Below, piece after piece: positions 1 to 9,137 of a DNA stretch of 64,000 nt (its first letter is position 1; each line of letters begins with the position of its first letter). This DNA comes from an uncultured Gemmataceae bacterium. Lineage in GTDB: Bacteria > Planctomycetota > Planctomycetia > Gemmatales > Gemmataceae. A program made the position numbers and the translations under genes. The stretch spans positions 1 through 64,000 of the forward strand of contig CALDUY010000011.1 in NCBI GenBank assembly GCA_937923405.1, given 5' to 3'. The notes below the pieces were generated by a model, which made no database searches, was not told where the DNA came from, and saw nothing but the letters and a program-made list of their open reading frames with translations.

Positions 1-262
1 GCCACGGTGACGAAGTGGCTCGGGAACACGCCAAGTGTCGCGCTGCGTCACTACGTCGATCCGACGGAAGCGGCCTTCGACCGGGCCTTGAGGTGGGTGC
101 CGGAAAGCGGCGCAAAAAGCGGCGCACTTGGGGCGCAAAAAGCGGCGCAGCAGGAGTCGGCACCAAGTTGCACAGAATCGCAAGCGTCACCAGAAGCCTT
201 GGGGGATTGCGAGTTTATGCCACTTGGTGCTTGTCGTAACCCATTGGCGCATAACGACTTAG

Positions 263-618
<356 letters not shown>

Positions 619-664
619 TTTTGCCTAAAGCTCCTGACACTTAGAATTTTCTCTACTACCTCAT

Positions 665-692
665 ATTATACCCATCCGAACCTTCCAGGCAA
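665..692 (-). promoter_or_regulatory. Putative housekeeping-sigma promoter of ssrA
   Basis: On the minus strand a perfect -10 box TATAAT lies at 670-665 and TTGCCT, a fair -35 box, at 692-687, with a 16-bp spacer. Transcription would start near 657-659, giving a leader of about 40 nt that RNase P would remove to reach the mature 5' end at 618. Confidence 0.6.
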
Positions 693-1007
693 CCAATTCG
701 AATCCTGGACTCACTAAGTTAGGATAATCGCTCTGATCACGCAATTGGTGGGAATGCAACAGGTTCAGGACTCCTCTCGCCTACGTCCTCTGTTTTACCC
801 CAGTTCTCCGCGCGGAAGGGGTTGCCGTGATTCTCCCGCTCACGGGATTGGCCTGAATTATATGGCACAACAACTGAATCTATAAGGAGTTCCGATGAAG
901 AGCCAATAGCAGTTGCGTCGATACCATTCTCTGGCCGGCTCGAACAACTAAGCCTTCGATTCGACCGGACCGGACCGCGAGACAACCCGCGGGGGAGGCG
1001 ACAAAAA
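693..1007. other. Intergenic stretch between ssrA promoter and histidine kinase gene
   Basis: I see no convincing gene here. A minus-strand frame spans it but lacks a plausible ribosome site and overlaps the kinase gene. The last 20 bases hold a GGGGGAGGCG ribosome-binding stretch that serves the start at 1008. Confidence 0.5.
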
Positions 1008-1772
1008 ATGATCGGCGAGGAATTGATGGTTTCTAGTACCGAAGCCGAGCAGCTTCGCCAACAACTCTTGCAGGCACAGAAACTCTCCAGTGTCGGTGCC
1101 CTGGCCAGCAGTGTGGCCCATGAATTTAACAATATCCTGACCACGATTATCAACTATGCTCGATTGGCGTTGCGCTCCTCGTCTGATGAAGCGTCACGTT
1201 TGCAAGCCCTGGAAAAGATTCTCAAGAGAAGTCAGCGCGCTGCCACGATCATCAACAGTATGCTCGGATTTGCTCGCAGTACGTCCACTCGACGCGAATT
1301 GACTGACTTAGTCAGTTTGGTAGAGGAAACACTAATCCTTGCCGAAAAGGATCTCAGCAAACATCAGGTGCATGTCGAGAAACGGTTTCATGGTCGGCCC
1401 AAGGCGTCGGTCGTGCCCGCCCAGATCGAACAAGTGTTGCTCAATCTGATCATCAACGCTCGGCAGGCCATGCCGCGCGGGGGGCATTTGCGCATCGACG
1501 TGCGCGAAAACTCGACTACTGGAATGGTCGAACTTCGCATTAGTGATACCGGAGTCGGAATTCCCCCGGAGCGATTGCGACTGATCTTTGAACCGTTCTA
1601 CACGACTAAAGAGCCGGACGATTCCGGGCACGGTGGCACCGGACTGGGACTCAGTGTCTGCCGACAAATCATTGAACAACACAATGGACGAATCCGCGTT
1701 GAGAGCCTGGTCGGCAAAGGATCTACGTTCACGATCAAGCTGCCCATCGAAGCGGATCCAGTCCGAGAGTAA
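1008..1772 (+). CDS. Small soluble sensor histidine kinase
   Basis: Encodes 254 residues holding just the transmitter core of a two-component kinase. A short helical lead-in (about 10-27) precedes the HisKA dimerisation domain with H-box SSVAHEFNN, phosphoacceptor His38. The HATPase_c domain follows with N box NLIINARQAM, G1 box DTGVGIP, F box FEPFYTTK and G2 box GGTGLGLSV. There is no membrane segment and no PAS, GAF or HAMP domain, so the signal must come through a partner protein. No response regulator gene adjoins it. The start is supported by the purine-rich GGGGGAGGCG seven bases upstream. A strong hairpin 30 bp after the stop probably ends the transcript. The target is unknown. Confidence 0.9.
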   Translation: MIGEELMVSSTEAEQLRQQLLQAQKLSSVGALASSVAHEFNNILTTIINYARLALRSSSDEASRLQALEKILKRSQRAATIINSMLGFARSTSTRRELTDLVSLVEETLILAEKDLSKHQVHVEKRFHGRPKASVVPAQIEQVLLNLIINARQAMPRGGHLRIDVRENSTTGMVELRISDTGVGIPPERLRLIFEPFYTTKEPDDSGHGGTGLGLSVCRQIIEQHNGRIRVESLVGKGSTFTIKLPIEADPVRE

Positions 1773-2030
1773 GTCGAACGAGCGTATCCCAGAGAAAAAT
1801 CGCAGGTAGGAATACAGGTCAACTAAAACAGGCCCTGTATTTCTACCTGCTGGTCTCGTACTGAGTATCTCACGGGCACCCAATCCTGATCCTCGGGCTT
1901 CCTCCTCGGGAGTTCCAGTTCTTGAACAACGACAAGAGAATGTCAAAAGGAAAGGGGAGGCAACCTCTTGCCTGGAAATGGCGAGCGAAGATAAAGCGCA
2001 TGGAAAGAGGATTCGGCAGAATCCGAGGAT
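1773..2030. other. Convergent intergenic region
   Basis: Lies between the kinase gene and a lipoprotein gene on the opposite strand. Apart from the hairpin at 1802-1850 I see no gene or motif; the 180 bases between that hairpin and the lipoprotein stop are unexplained. Confidence 0.4.
1802..1850. terminator. Strong 17-bp stem-loop, probable bidirectional terminator
   Basis: Arms at 1802-1818 and 1834-1850 pair over 17 positions with a single mismatch that is a G-U pair on one strand. On the minus strand the stem is followed by a T run (bases 1795-1799 are A on the plus strand), as in an intrinsic terminator. On the plus strand it lies 30 bp after the kinase stop without a T run. Confidence 0.7.
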
Positions 2031-2645
2031 TTAACGACAAGGAGTAGTGGAAATGTCCATTTTGGCTAGACGGTCGAGAATGCACTGTTCGAGTTTGTGA
2101 TCACGACCAATCGGGATCCAGGCGGGGTCAAAAACGTCGCCAGCGACGATCTCGAACTGGCGTTCGACGGTCGGGACGACGCGATAGGTGGCTTCGCCAG
2201 CGGTCGCTCGCGAAGGCGCGGGTAGGTCTTCCAACTCTTTCAACACTTTCACATCAACAAAATAGCCGCCGTCGTTGGCGGTCATGATAAGCACCACGGC
2301 ACGATGTCGGACGGTCTGGAAATAGGCAAAGAGGCGTTGATACCAGTCAGGACTGCCCGGCTTCCAGGGTTGCTCGATGCCCGGAGCAATGGCTGGATGG
2401 GTCTCAATGCGGCCCTCGTAACGGTTGGAGTAGGCAATCACGAAATAGTCGGAGAGGATGTCTTCGACTTTCTCGAAGACGCGAGCATAGGCCATCGGCC
2501 CCTGGGGAATGTAGATCGGGTTTTCGTGGGAGCAGCCTCGATCCACGCGGACCAAGACCGGGTTTTCCTGCAAAGGGCCGGTCGGCCAGGCGGCACAGCC
2601 ACCCAGGGAAACGGCCAAGCCTGCCGACCACAGCTTTCGCCACAT
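2031..2645 (-). CDS. Putative exported lipoprotein, unknown function
   Basis: Encodes 204 residues. The N terminus MWRKLW, a hydrophobic stretch and a lipobox ending LGGC give a signal peptidase II site near residue 16, so the mature protein should be lipid-anchored. The rest is a mixed alpha/beta sequence with no motif I recognise; it ends with Cys three residues from the C terminus. The start at 2645 is chosen because GGGGAGAGAAGG sits just upstream; a start seven codons earlier lacks one and would spoil the signal peptide. It is transcribed towards the hairpin at 1802-1850. It may be lineage-restricted. Confidence 0.75.
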   Translation of the reverse strand: MWRKLWSAGLAVSLGGCAAWPTGPLQENPVLVRVDRGCSHENPIYIPQGPMAYARVFEKVEDILSDYFVIAYSNRYEGRIETHPAIAPGIEQPWKPGSPDWYQRLFAYFQTVRHRAVVLIMTANDGGYFVDVKVLKELEDLPAPSRATAGEATYRVVPTVERQFEIVAGDVFDPAWIPIGRDHKLEQCILDRLAKMDISTTPCR

Positions 2646-2793
2646 ACCTTCTCTCCCCCTATGCACATGAGAGCGGCGTTATGCCAGCGAGTCGGGATAG
2701 CGTCAAGCCCGATCAGCAAATTAGGACGGAGGATCCTCTTCTCCCTTGCCTGACCTGCCCCATAGCTTCTATGGAAACATCATCGGATGAACG

Positions 2794-5700
2794 GTGCCCC
2801 AACGAGTAGGTGTTCACTTGATCTCTCATTTCTTTATCGATCGGCCGATCTTTGCCAGCGTGCTATCGATCGTGGTCACCCTCGCAGGAGGGGTCAGTTT
2901 GCTCGGCCTGCCCGTAGCCCAGTATCCCGAGATCACGCCGCCTACCGTGTCGGTGTCGGCGTACTTTCCGGGAGCCAATGCCAAAACCGTGCTGGAAACC
3001 ATTGCTCAACCGATCGAGCAGCAGGTGTCCGGAGTGGAAAACGCCCTGTACATGACCTCGCAATGCACCAACGATGGCCGCTACAACCTGTTGGTGACGT
3101 TCAAACTCGGCGTCGATCCGAACATGGCTCAGGTCTTGACGCAAAATCGAGTGCAGCTGGCGTTACCCAGCATCCCCGACCTAGTGCAGCGAGAAGGTGT
3201 GTCTGTGCTGAAGATGTCGCCCAGCGTGATGATGACAGTGAATCTCATTTCAAAAATCGATGAGCGAACCAAGAAACCACTGTACGATGACATCTATCTT
3301 TCCAACTACGCGACAATTCAGATTCGCGATGAGTTATTGCGTCTACCTGGGATCGCTAATGTCACATTTATGGGCCAGCGCGACTACAGTATGCGTGTCT
3401 GGCTGAACCCAGAGAAAATGGCGATTCTGAAAATTTCGCCTCAGGAAGTGACCCGAGCGTTGGGGGAGCAGAACATCCAGGTAGCTGCCGGTTCAATCGG
3501 CCAGCAACCCGTGCCCAAGGGGCAACAGTTTCAGCTGATTATCAACACGCTGGGACGACTCACCACGATCGAAGAATTCGAGCAGATCATCATCAAGGTG
3601 GGCAATTTGCCCAGCCAGACGACCCAAGAAGAGAAGCCTACTCCACAGCCGACAGTGTCCCCGAACATTATCCGTCTACGCGATATTGGCCGGGTTGATC
3701 TTGGGGCTCAGCAATACGATCAGACGTGTACCCTAGACGGGCAGCCATCGGTGGCCTTGTCGATCTATCAGTTGCCCGGTTCTAACGCGCTGGACACGGC
3801 CAAGGGCGTCTATCGGAAAATGGAGGAACTGAAGCGCCGTTTCCCTGATGGACTCGACTACAAAATCGTCTACGACACCACGCCGTTCATCAAGGAATCG
3901 ATTGAGGAGGTGTTCATCACCCTGGGCGATGCGATTTTCCTGGTGGCCATCGTCGTACTAGTCTTCCTGCAAAACTGGCGAGCGACAGTGATTCCGCTCA
4001 TCGCGGTGCCCGTGGCGATCATTGGCACGTTTTCGATCATGGCGGCAGTCGGCTTCTCGCTGAACAATCTGTCGCTGTTCGGTCTGGTGTTAGCTATCGG
4101 CATCGTCGTCGATGATGCCATCGTCGTGGTGGAAAATGTCGAACGCTGGCTGGAGGAGGGGCACCCGCCGCGCGAGGCGGCACGCAAGGCGATGGAGGAA
4201 GTGACCGGGCCGGTCGTTGCCGTCGCTCTGGTTCTGTGTGCCGTCTTCGTCCCCTGTGCCTTCATCTCCGGTATCACGGGGCAGTTCTTCCGGCAGTTCG
4301 CCATCACGATCGCCGTCTCAACGGTGATTAGTGCGTTTAACTCCCTGACGTTGAGTCCGGCGTTGGCCGCGCTGTTGCTTCGGCATCGGCACAAAGGCTT
4401 CGACTGGGGAACGACGGGGGCATTCATGCTACTGTTCGGCAGCGCGACGGTCTGGCTTCGCTATTCGCATGGGATCGGTGATGCCCTACCCTGGCCCGTG
4501 GTGGCCGGAGCCGGCGCGATCTTCGGCGGCCTGCTCGGCGCGGCCACGCTGTTGTTCTTCAATCGTATCTTCGACGGATTGACTTGGCTGTACACCAGTG
4601 CCGTCGGCGGAATTCTTCGTCTTAGCGTGGTGGTGCTGATCGGCTACGCAGGGTTGCTCTACCTTACCTACGCGGGGTTCACCAGCACGCCGACTGGCTT
4701 CATTCCACCGCAGGACAAGGGGTATCTGCTCGTCACTGTGCAGTTGCCAGACTCGTCAAGCGTGCAGCGTACCCAGGAAGTGCTACGGCACATTGATGCG
4801 ATGGTGCGCGGTGGAACTTTTCGTGACAAGACCTACGACGAGATCCCCGGGGTGCAACATACCGTCGCCATCGCTGGACAATCACTCCTGTTGGGAGCCA
4901 ATGCCCCGAACCTCGGCTCAATGAACGTCATGCTCAAGGAGTTCACCCAGCGGCGTGGCGCGGAACAGACCGGGGAGGCGATCGCCCAGCGGATCCGGCA
5001 ATTGTGTAGTAAGGAGATCCGCGATGCCGTCGTTAGTGTCTACGGTGCGCCACCGATCGACGGGTTGGGCACGGCGGGTGGCTTCAAGGTCATGATCGAG
5101 GATCGCGGTCCCATTGGCCCTGCAGCACTACAGGAGACGGTAGATCGCATTATCGCAACTGGGTCGCGTGAGCCGGAGTTACGCGGTCTCTTTACGAGTA
5201 TGCGTAACAACACTCCCTGGCTGTACATGGACATCGACCGCGACAAGTGTTTGTCAATGGGGGTGTCGTTGGAGGCGGTCTTCAATGCCTTGCAGGTGTA
5301 CCTCGGTTCGTACTATGTGAACCAGTTCAACGAGTTTGGCCGCATTTGGCAGGTCAACGTTCAGGCAGATTCTCGCTTCCGCGATCGAGTCGCGGCCATT
5401 GGTCAGATGAAGGTGCCCAACAATCGGGGCGAGATGGTGCCGCTGGAGACAATGGCGACGATTCGCAACAGCACTGGACCACTGTTACTGTTGCGTCACA
5501 ACATGTACTCAACGGCGGCGATTTACGGCGATACCTCGCCGGGCACCAGTTCCGGCCAGGCGATCAAGGCGATGGAGCGGGTCATCGAAAAGCAGTTGCC
5601 GCCCTCGATGGGTTATGAGTGGACCGAGTTGACTTTTATGCAGTTGGCCGCGGGAAGCACAGCGATGATTGTCTTCGCCCTGGCTGTGGTGTTTGTCTTT

Positions 5701-6225
5701 CTAGTGCTGGCGGCTCAGTATGAGTCGTGGTCTTTGCCGTTGGCGGTGATCCTGGTCGTGCCGATGTGTCTGCTCTGTTCGGTGGTCGGGGTCATCCTCG
5801 CACGGTTGGACATCAATATCTTCACGCAGATCGGCTTCGTCGTCTTGGTCGGACTAGCTGGAAAAAACGCGATCTTAATTGTCGAGTTTGCTAAGCAGCA
5901 GTTCGAGTCAGGAATACCGGTCTTTCAGGCCACGCTGGAAGCCTGTCGACTGCGGCTGCGACCGATTCTAATGACGTCGTTCGCCTTCATTCTTGGGGTG
6001 GTGCCGTTGGTCGTGGCCGAGGGGGCCGGCGCGGAGATGCGCCGTGCCTTGGGCATCGCTGTCTTCTCCGGCATGCTGGGCGTGACGCTGTTCGGCATCT
6101 TCTTGACGCCGGTCTTTTTCCTGGTGATTCAGCGGCTGACCGCGCGGCAAACGTCTCAGCAGTCGGCAGAACAGCCAACAACAGAACCTCCTGCTCCACC
6201 TGCCGACGAGCCTGACCCCGAATAG
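2794..6225 (+). CDS. RND efflux pump inner-membrane permease, HAE1 (AcrB-like) family
   Basis: A proton-driven multidrug transporter subunit of up to 1143 residues, slightly longer than typical AcrB because of an extended TM7-TM8 linker and a proline-rich tail. The classic N terminus LISHFFIDRPIFA is followed by two periplasmic porter regions and twelve membrane segments. TM4 carries GIVVDDAIVVVENVER, with the paired Asp residues of proton translocation. The annotated start is GTG at 2794; TTG at 2818, giving MISHFFIDRP, fits the family better. RND pumps normally need a periplasmic adaptor and an outer-membrane channel. A channel gene lies downstream in convergent orientation, but no adaptor gene is in reach. 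The end is only 9 bp from the stop of the next, opposing gene. The substrate cannot be predicted. Confidence 0.93.
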   Translation: MPQRVGVHLISHFFIDRPIFASVLSIVVTLAGGVSLLGLPVAQYPEITPPTVSVSAYFPGANAKTVLETIAQPIEQQVSGVENALYMTSQCTNDGRYNLLVTFKLGVDPNMAQVLTQNRVQLALPSIPDLVQREGVSVLKMSPSVMMTVNLISKIDERTKKPLYDDIYLSNYATIQIRDELLRLPGIANVTFMGQRDYSMRVWLNPEKMAILKISPQEVTRALGEQNIQVAAGSIGQQPVPKGQQFQLIINTLGRLTTIEEFEQIIIKVGNLPSQTTQEEKPTPQPTVSPNIIRLRDIGRVDLGAQQYDQTCTLDGQPSVALSIYQLPGSNALDTAKGVYRKMEELKRRFPDGLDYKIVYDTTPFIKESIEEVFITLGDAIFLVAIVVLVFLQNWRATVIPLIAVPVAIIGTFSIMAAVGFSLNNLSLFGLVLAIGIVVDDAIVVVENVERWLEEGHPPREAARKAMEEVTGPVVAVALVLCAVFVPCAFISGITGQFFRQFAITIAVSTVISAFNSLTLSPALAALLLRHRHKGFDWGTTGAFMLLFGSATVWLRYSHGIGDALPWPVVAGAGAIFGGLLGAATLLFFNRIFDGLTWLYTSAVGGILRLSVVVLIGYAGLLYLTYAGFTSTPTGFIPPQDKGYLLVTVQLPDSSSVQRTQEVLRHIDAMVRGGTFRDKTYDEIPGVQHTVAIAGQSLLLGANAPNLGSMNVMLKEFTQRRGAEQTGEAIAQRIRQLCSKEIRDAVVSVYGAPPIDGLGTAGGFKVMIEDRGPIGPAALQETVDRIIATGSREPELRGLFTSMRNNTPWLYMDIDRDKCLSMGVSLEAVFNALQVYLGSYYVNQFNEFGRIWQVNVQADSRFRDRVAAIGQMKVPNNRGEMVPLETMATIRNSTGPLLLLRHNMYSTAAIYGDTSPGTSSGQAIKAMERVIEKQLPPSMGYEWTELTFMQLAAGSTAMIVFALAVVFVFLVLAAQYESWSLPLAVILVVPMCLLCSVVGVILARLDINIFTQIGFVVLVGLAGKNAILIVEFAKQQFESGIPVFQATLEACRLRLRPILMTSFAFILGVVPLVVAEGAGAEMRRALGIAVFSGMLGVTLFGIFLTPVFFLVIQRLTARQTSQQSAEQPTTEPPAPPADEPDPE

Positions 6226-6234
6226 CCAAAACGA

Positions 6235-6615
6235 TCACTTGCACAAGCGCGGTCCCCACCACGGGCACTGGAGCCACCAGCATTTCGGCTTGGGCGGAGC
6301 TGAGTCCGTCGGAAGACACTGCCCTGGTGTGTCGCAGGGAAGCACCGGCCGCGGTTTTCCCTGGTAATCGTCACCGCCGCACGGTTTGTAGTCGGGCGGC
6401 AGACACGGTTTCACCTTGGCCTGATAATCATCCTTCCCACAAGGACAGAAGGCCGGCGACAATTCGGGTTGTAGCTTGCACTGATAATCATCAGGACAGC
6501 ACAAAGGCAGAGAGAGCCGCCCAGGACAGAATAGATTCCACCAGCGCGACGAACCGTTTGCTTGAACCGTCGTGCCTAGTGCCAGTAGCAACAGTAGGGA
6601 GAGCAATAGTCTCAT
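6235..6615 (-). CDS. Small exported Cys-rich repeat protein
   Basis: Encodes 126 residues: a clear signal peptide (leucine run, cleavage near VQANG) and a mature part rich in Cys, Pro, Trp and Asp. Three imperfect repeats carry the core DDYQxK followed by xPxLxP and are flanked by CCP, CPCGK and CGG; the tail has CWWLQCPWWG. No known domain fits. The Cys and Asp content would suit disulfide cross-linking or metal binding, but that is inference. It starts 22 bp after the outer-membrane factor gene on the same strand, so both are probably on one transcript. AAGGATC precedes the start. Confidence 0.7.
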   Translation of the reverse strand: MRLLLSLLLLLALGTTVQANGSSRWWNLFCPGRLSLPLCCPDDYQCKLQPELSPAFCPCGKDDYQAKVKPCLPPDYKPCGGDDYQGKPRPVLPCDTPGQCLPTDSAPPKPKCWWLQCPWWGPRLCK

Positions 6616-6637
6616 TATAAGATCCTTTATAATCTTA

Positions 6638-8374
6638 TTAGGGCCGCTCCGTCGAGGAGAGTCCTCTCTCCAGATTGCTCGTTTCGGCAGACAACTCAGC
6701 TCTTCTCGGCGGCAGTCGCGTTGGCACTACGACGGACGGTTCCGGTTTCTCTTTGTCAGTTTTGTTGGTGTCCTTCTTTTTCTCCAGCAGCGGATCGAAG
6801 GGGATGACCGGCGGCTTCTGGGGCTGCTTGATTGGAGTCTCCAGACGCATGGGCGGAATGGAGGCCTCCATGCCAGGCGGTGCGTTGACCACTTGGCAGC
6901 CGTCGAGGCGGATTTGCCAGCCGCCGCCCAGCGCCTTGTAGATGGCAATAAGTCCCTGAGCGATTTCGCCTTTGGCCGTTGCCTCAGTCAGTTGCTGCGA
7001 CACCAGGTTCTGCTGGATCAAAGAGACTCGGTTGAAATCGACTGTGCCAGCTTGGTACTGAGCCAGAGCAATGACCACCGAGCGTTCGGCAGCTTCGACA
7101 CTCTTGCGTTGCTCGCGTAGGCGTTGCTGCGCCTTGAGGAAGCGAACCACGGCATTCTCGACTTCCTCATTAGCGGTCAGCACTGTCTGTTGATAGCGCA
7201 AGACGTGCTGTTGGAAGATCGCCTCGGTTCGCAGCACATTATTGGCGATGCGGCCATAGTTAAGAATCTTCCAGTTGAAGGAAGGTCCAATACTACCCAC
7301 CATTGCTTGCGAACTAAAGAGATCTGGAAAGTGCTGAGCCTGTGCCCCGATGGTGCCGCTGATCGACACGGCGGGATACCATTCGGATTCGGCGATACCG
7401 ATGCGCGCACATTGGGCTGCGGCTTCACGTTCGGCTCTGCGCACGTCCGGTCGGCGACGGATAAGCTCTGCGGGCACTCCCAGAATCACCTCGGGCGGAA
7501 CCAGAGGAATTGGCTTAGTGCCCAGCTTCTTGCTGAGGTCAAACGGAGGCAGTCCGAGTAAGACGCAAAGCCGATTGGCCGCTTGGCGTTGTTGAATTTC
7601 TAGTTGGGGAATCTCCGCGATGGTTTGTTGCAACAAACTCTCGGCTTGATCGACGTCGAGTTCGCTGACGAGGCCGCCCTTGAATCGCGCTCGAGCTATG
7701 TTGAGCGTGTCTTGCTGCAACTTGACGTTTGCTCGAAGCAAGTCGATCTGTGTTTCGAGAATGCGATATTGCAGGTAGGTTTCAGCGACTTGAGCAAGTG
7801 TTTTGACCAGCAGATCATCATAGTTTTCGATGCTGGCATCCAACTCGGCTTGGAACGATTCAATGTCACGCCGATACTTGCCCCACAGATCCAATTCCCA
7901 GACCAGACCCAGCCCGTAGCCCCAGTTAGAATAAAACCGCTCGGGTAGAAATTCGCGGTTGGCCACCTCACGACTGATCGCTGTCCGAGTATAGTTGCCG
8001 AAGGCTCGCTGACTTTGCGGGAAGAAGCGACCGATGACCGTGCCCAGAATGGCCTCGAACTCCAGGACGCGGAAGCTCTGTTCTTTGAGCAGCAGGTTTT
8101 GTTGAGAAGCAGCGCAGATGAGATCGTCGAGGATGGGATCGTTGAAGGTTTTCCACCAACACCGATGCTCCTCGGGATCGAGACGCAAGCGAGGATCGCC
8201 CTGATCGATCCAGCGATCGGCGACCGGAGCTGGAGGACGACTGTAGTTTGGGCCGAGTTTTAGCCCATTCTCCCAGTAGGTCTTGAAGGTGGTGCAGCCG
8301 GTCATCAAGCTGGCCAGCACCAGCGTTCCCAGACCCAGTCGCCAGCGGCGCGGCATGAAGCATCGACCCGCCAT
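6638..8374 (-). CDS. TolC-like outer-membrane efflux lipoprotein, NodT/OprM family
   Basis: Outer-membrane channel component of an RND pump, 578 residues from the chosen start. The signal sequence ends in lipobox LMTGC, and the mature protein begins with the family pattern of LGPNY followed by W. Two outer-membrane-efflux repeats follow, with the usual helical heptads (LDVDQAES, AEIPQLE, RRPDVRRAE, SLIQQNLV). A proline-rich tail of about 80 residues is an extension. The start at 8374 is preceded by GAGGAGG at good distance; the longer frame from 8476 has no such site and would spoil the signal peptide. It converges on the RND gene at 2794, its likely partner. The Cys-rich gene follows 22 bp downstream. 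Confidence 0.9.
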   Translation of the reverse strand: MAGRCFMPRRWRLGLGTLVLASLMTGCTTFKTYWENGLKLGPNYSRPPAPVADRWIDQGDPRLRLDPEEHRCWWKTFNDPILDDLICAASQQNLLLKEQSFRVLEFEAILGTVIGRFFPQSQRAFGNYTRTAISREVANREFLPERFYSNWGYGLGLVWELDLWGKYRRDIESFQAELDASIENYDDLLVKTLAQVAETYLQYRILETQIDLLRANVKLQQDTLNIARARFKGGLVSELDVDQAESLLQQTIAEIPQLEIQQRQAANRLCVLLGLPPFDLSKKLGTKPIPLVPPEVILGVPAELIRRRPDVRRAEREAAAQCARIGIAESEWYPAVSISGTIGAQAQHFPDLFSSQAMVGSIGPSFNWKILNYGRIANNVLRTEAIFQQHVLRYQQTVLTANEEVENAVVRFLKAQQRLREQRKSVEAAERSVVIALAQYQAGTVDFNRVSLIQQNLVSQQLTEATAKGEIAQGLIAIYKALGGGWQIRLDGCQVVNAPPGMEASIPPMRLETPIKQPQKPPVIPFDPLLEKKKDTNKTDKEKPEPSVVVPTRLPPRRAELSAETSNLERGLSSTERP

Positions 8375-8463
8375 ATGTCCGATCCTCCTCGGATGGATGA
8401 GAGGGCTATATCTCATCGAGAGAATCATCGGCACAACTGGCACAATCGATACAAACAAAAGAT

Positions 8464-8501
8464 TCCAGGAGCGCAAGATCTTCCGATTTTGCGCTCCTGG
8501 A
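8464..8501 (-). terminator. Perfect 13-bp stem-loop after the gene at 8524
   Basis: Arms 8464-8476 and 8489-8501 are perfectly complementary around a 12-base loop. On the minus strand the stem is followed by ATCTTTTGTTT, a T-rich tail of intrinsic-terminator type. It sits 22 bp after the stop of the small anchored protein gene and ahead of the efflux gene, so it probably closes the rsmH operon. Confidence 0.75.
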
Positions 8502-8523
8502 AAAATCGGTCGATCTGGGCTAC

Positions 8524-9003
8524 TTATCCAGCTTTTGGACCACTGCGGAACAGTACTAGATCATGCCGCTTGATCATCACGCCTGGTTTGCCATCGGGCC
8601 GCATCTGCATGGTGTAGACGCCGATCTGCCCACTGCTGGTCTCGGCAACGTACAAAGCTGCTTGTCCCTGAGCAATCATCCCAGTGGTCATCATGAAGTG
8701 AACATTCTGACGCGGTGGGACGTTGAATTCGCTGACGAGATCGACCTCGGCCCAGCCGACGATCTTGCCCAGCGTGCGATCGATCAAAGTGCCGAGCAGT
8801 TTGCCCGCACGGTAGTCCAGCAACCAGACACCATCGGTTGGGGCACCGGGGCGAACGGCGCACGCTCCCGTACAGAGGATGTAATCCTCGAAGCGATCGT
8901 TGGCTGCTCGTGCCGTCGGCAGTTGAGTCAGGTAGAATCCCACCGCTGCTCCGCCAAGGAGCAATCCGACGACCAGCCATAATAACCTTCCGCGATCCGT
9001 CAT
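8524..9003 (-). CDS. Small single-pass membrane protein, unknown function
   Basis: Encodes 159 residues: one N-terminal membrane segment (about 7-27) and a soluble domain with beta-type patterning, including YILCTGAC and the phrases DGVWLLDYRAGKLL and ALYVAETSSGQIGVYTMQ. The layout suggests an exported beta-rich domain held at the membrane. A TTG start at 9141 would overlap the previous stop, but its 46 extra residues look like noncoding sequence; ATG 9003 has GCGGAG upstream. It is the last gene of a minus-strand run that starts at rsmH and ends at a perfect hairpin. I do not recognise the family. Confidence 0.65.
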   Translation of the reverse strand: MTDRGRLLWLVVGLLLGGAAVGFYLTQLPTARAANDRFEDYILCTGACAVRPGAPTDGVWLLDYRAGKLLGTLIDRTLGKIVGWAEVDLVSEFNVPPRQNVHFMMTTGMIAQGQAALYVAETSSGQIGVYTMQMRPDGKPGVMIKRHDLVLFRSGPKAG

Positions 9004-9137
9004 GGGACCATTCTCCGCTAGACGCCGACCGATCTCTACTTCAACGAGTCCACGAACGGTAGCGTCTTGCGACAGGGAGTCAACCTCAATTCTGCCGCCT
9101 CGAGTACTGGGCAAGCGAGGCCAGCTAGACAACCTGC

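Noticed and set aside
737..1153. 138-residue minus-strand frame
   Set aside because: It overlaps the start and H-box of the histidine kinase, has no ribosome site and an unnatural composition.
3870..4427. 185-residue minus-strand frame
   Set aside because: Antisense to the RND membrane segments; Thr/Ser/Ala-rich as expected for a shadow of hydrophobic codons.
6400..6560. Possible CRISPR-like spacing in the CTGATAATCAT repeats
   Set aside because: The repeats are short, imperfect and in frame with the DDYQ protein repeats; no spacers or cas genes.
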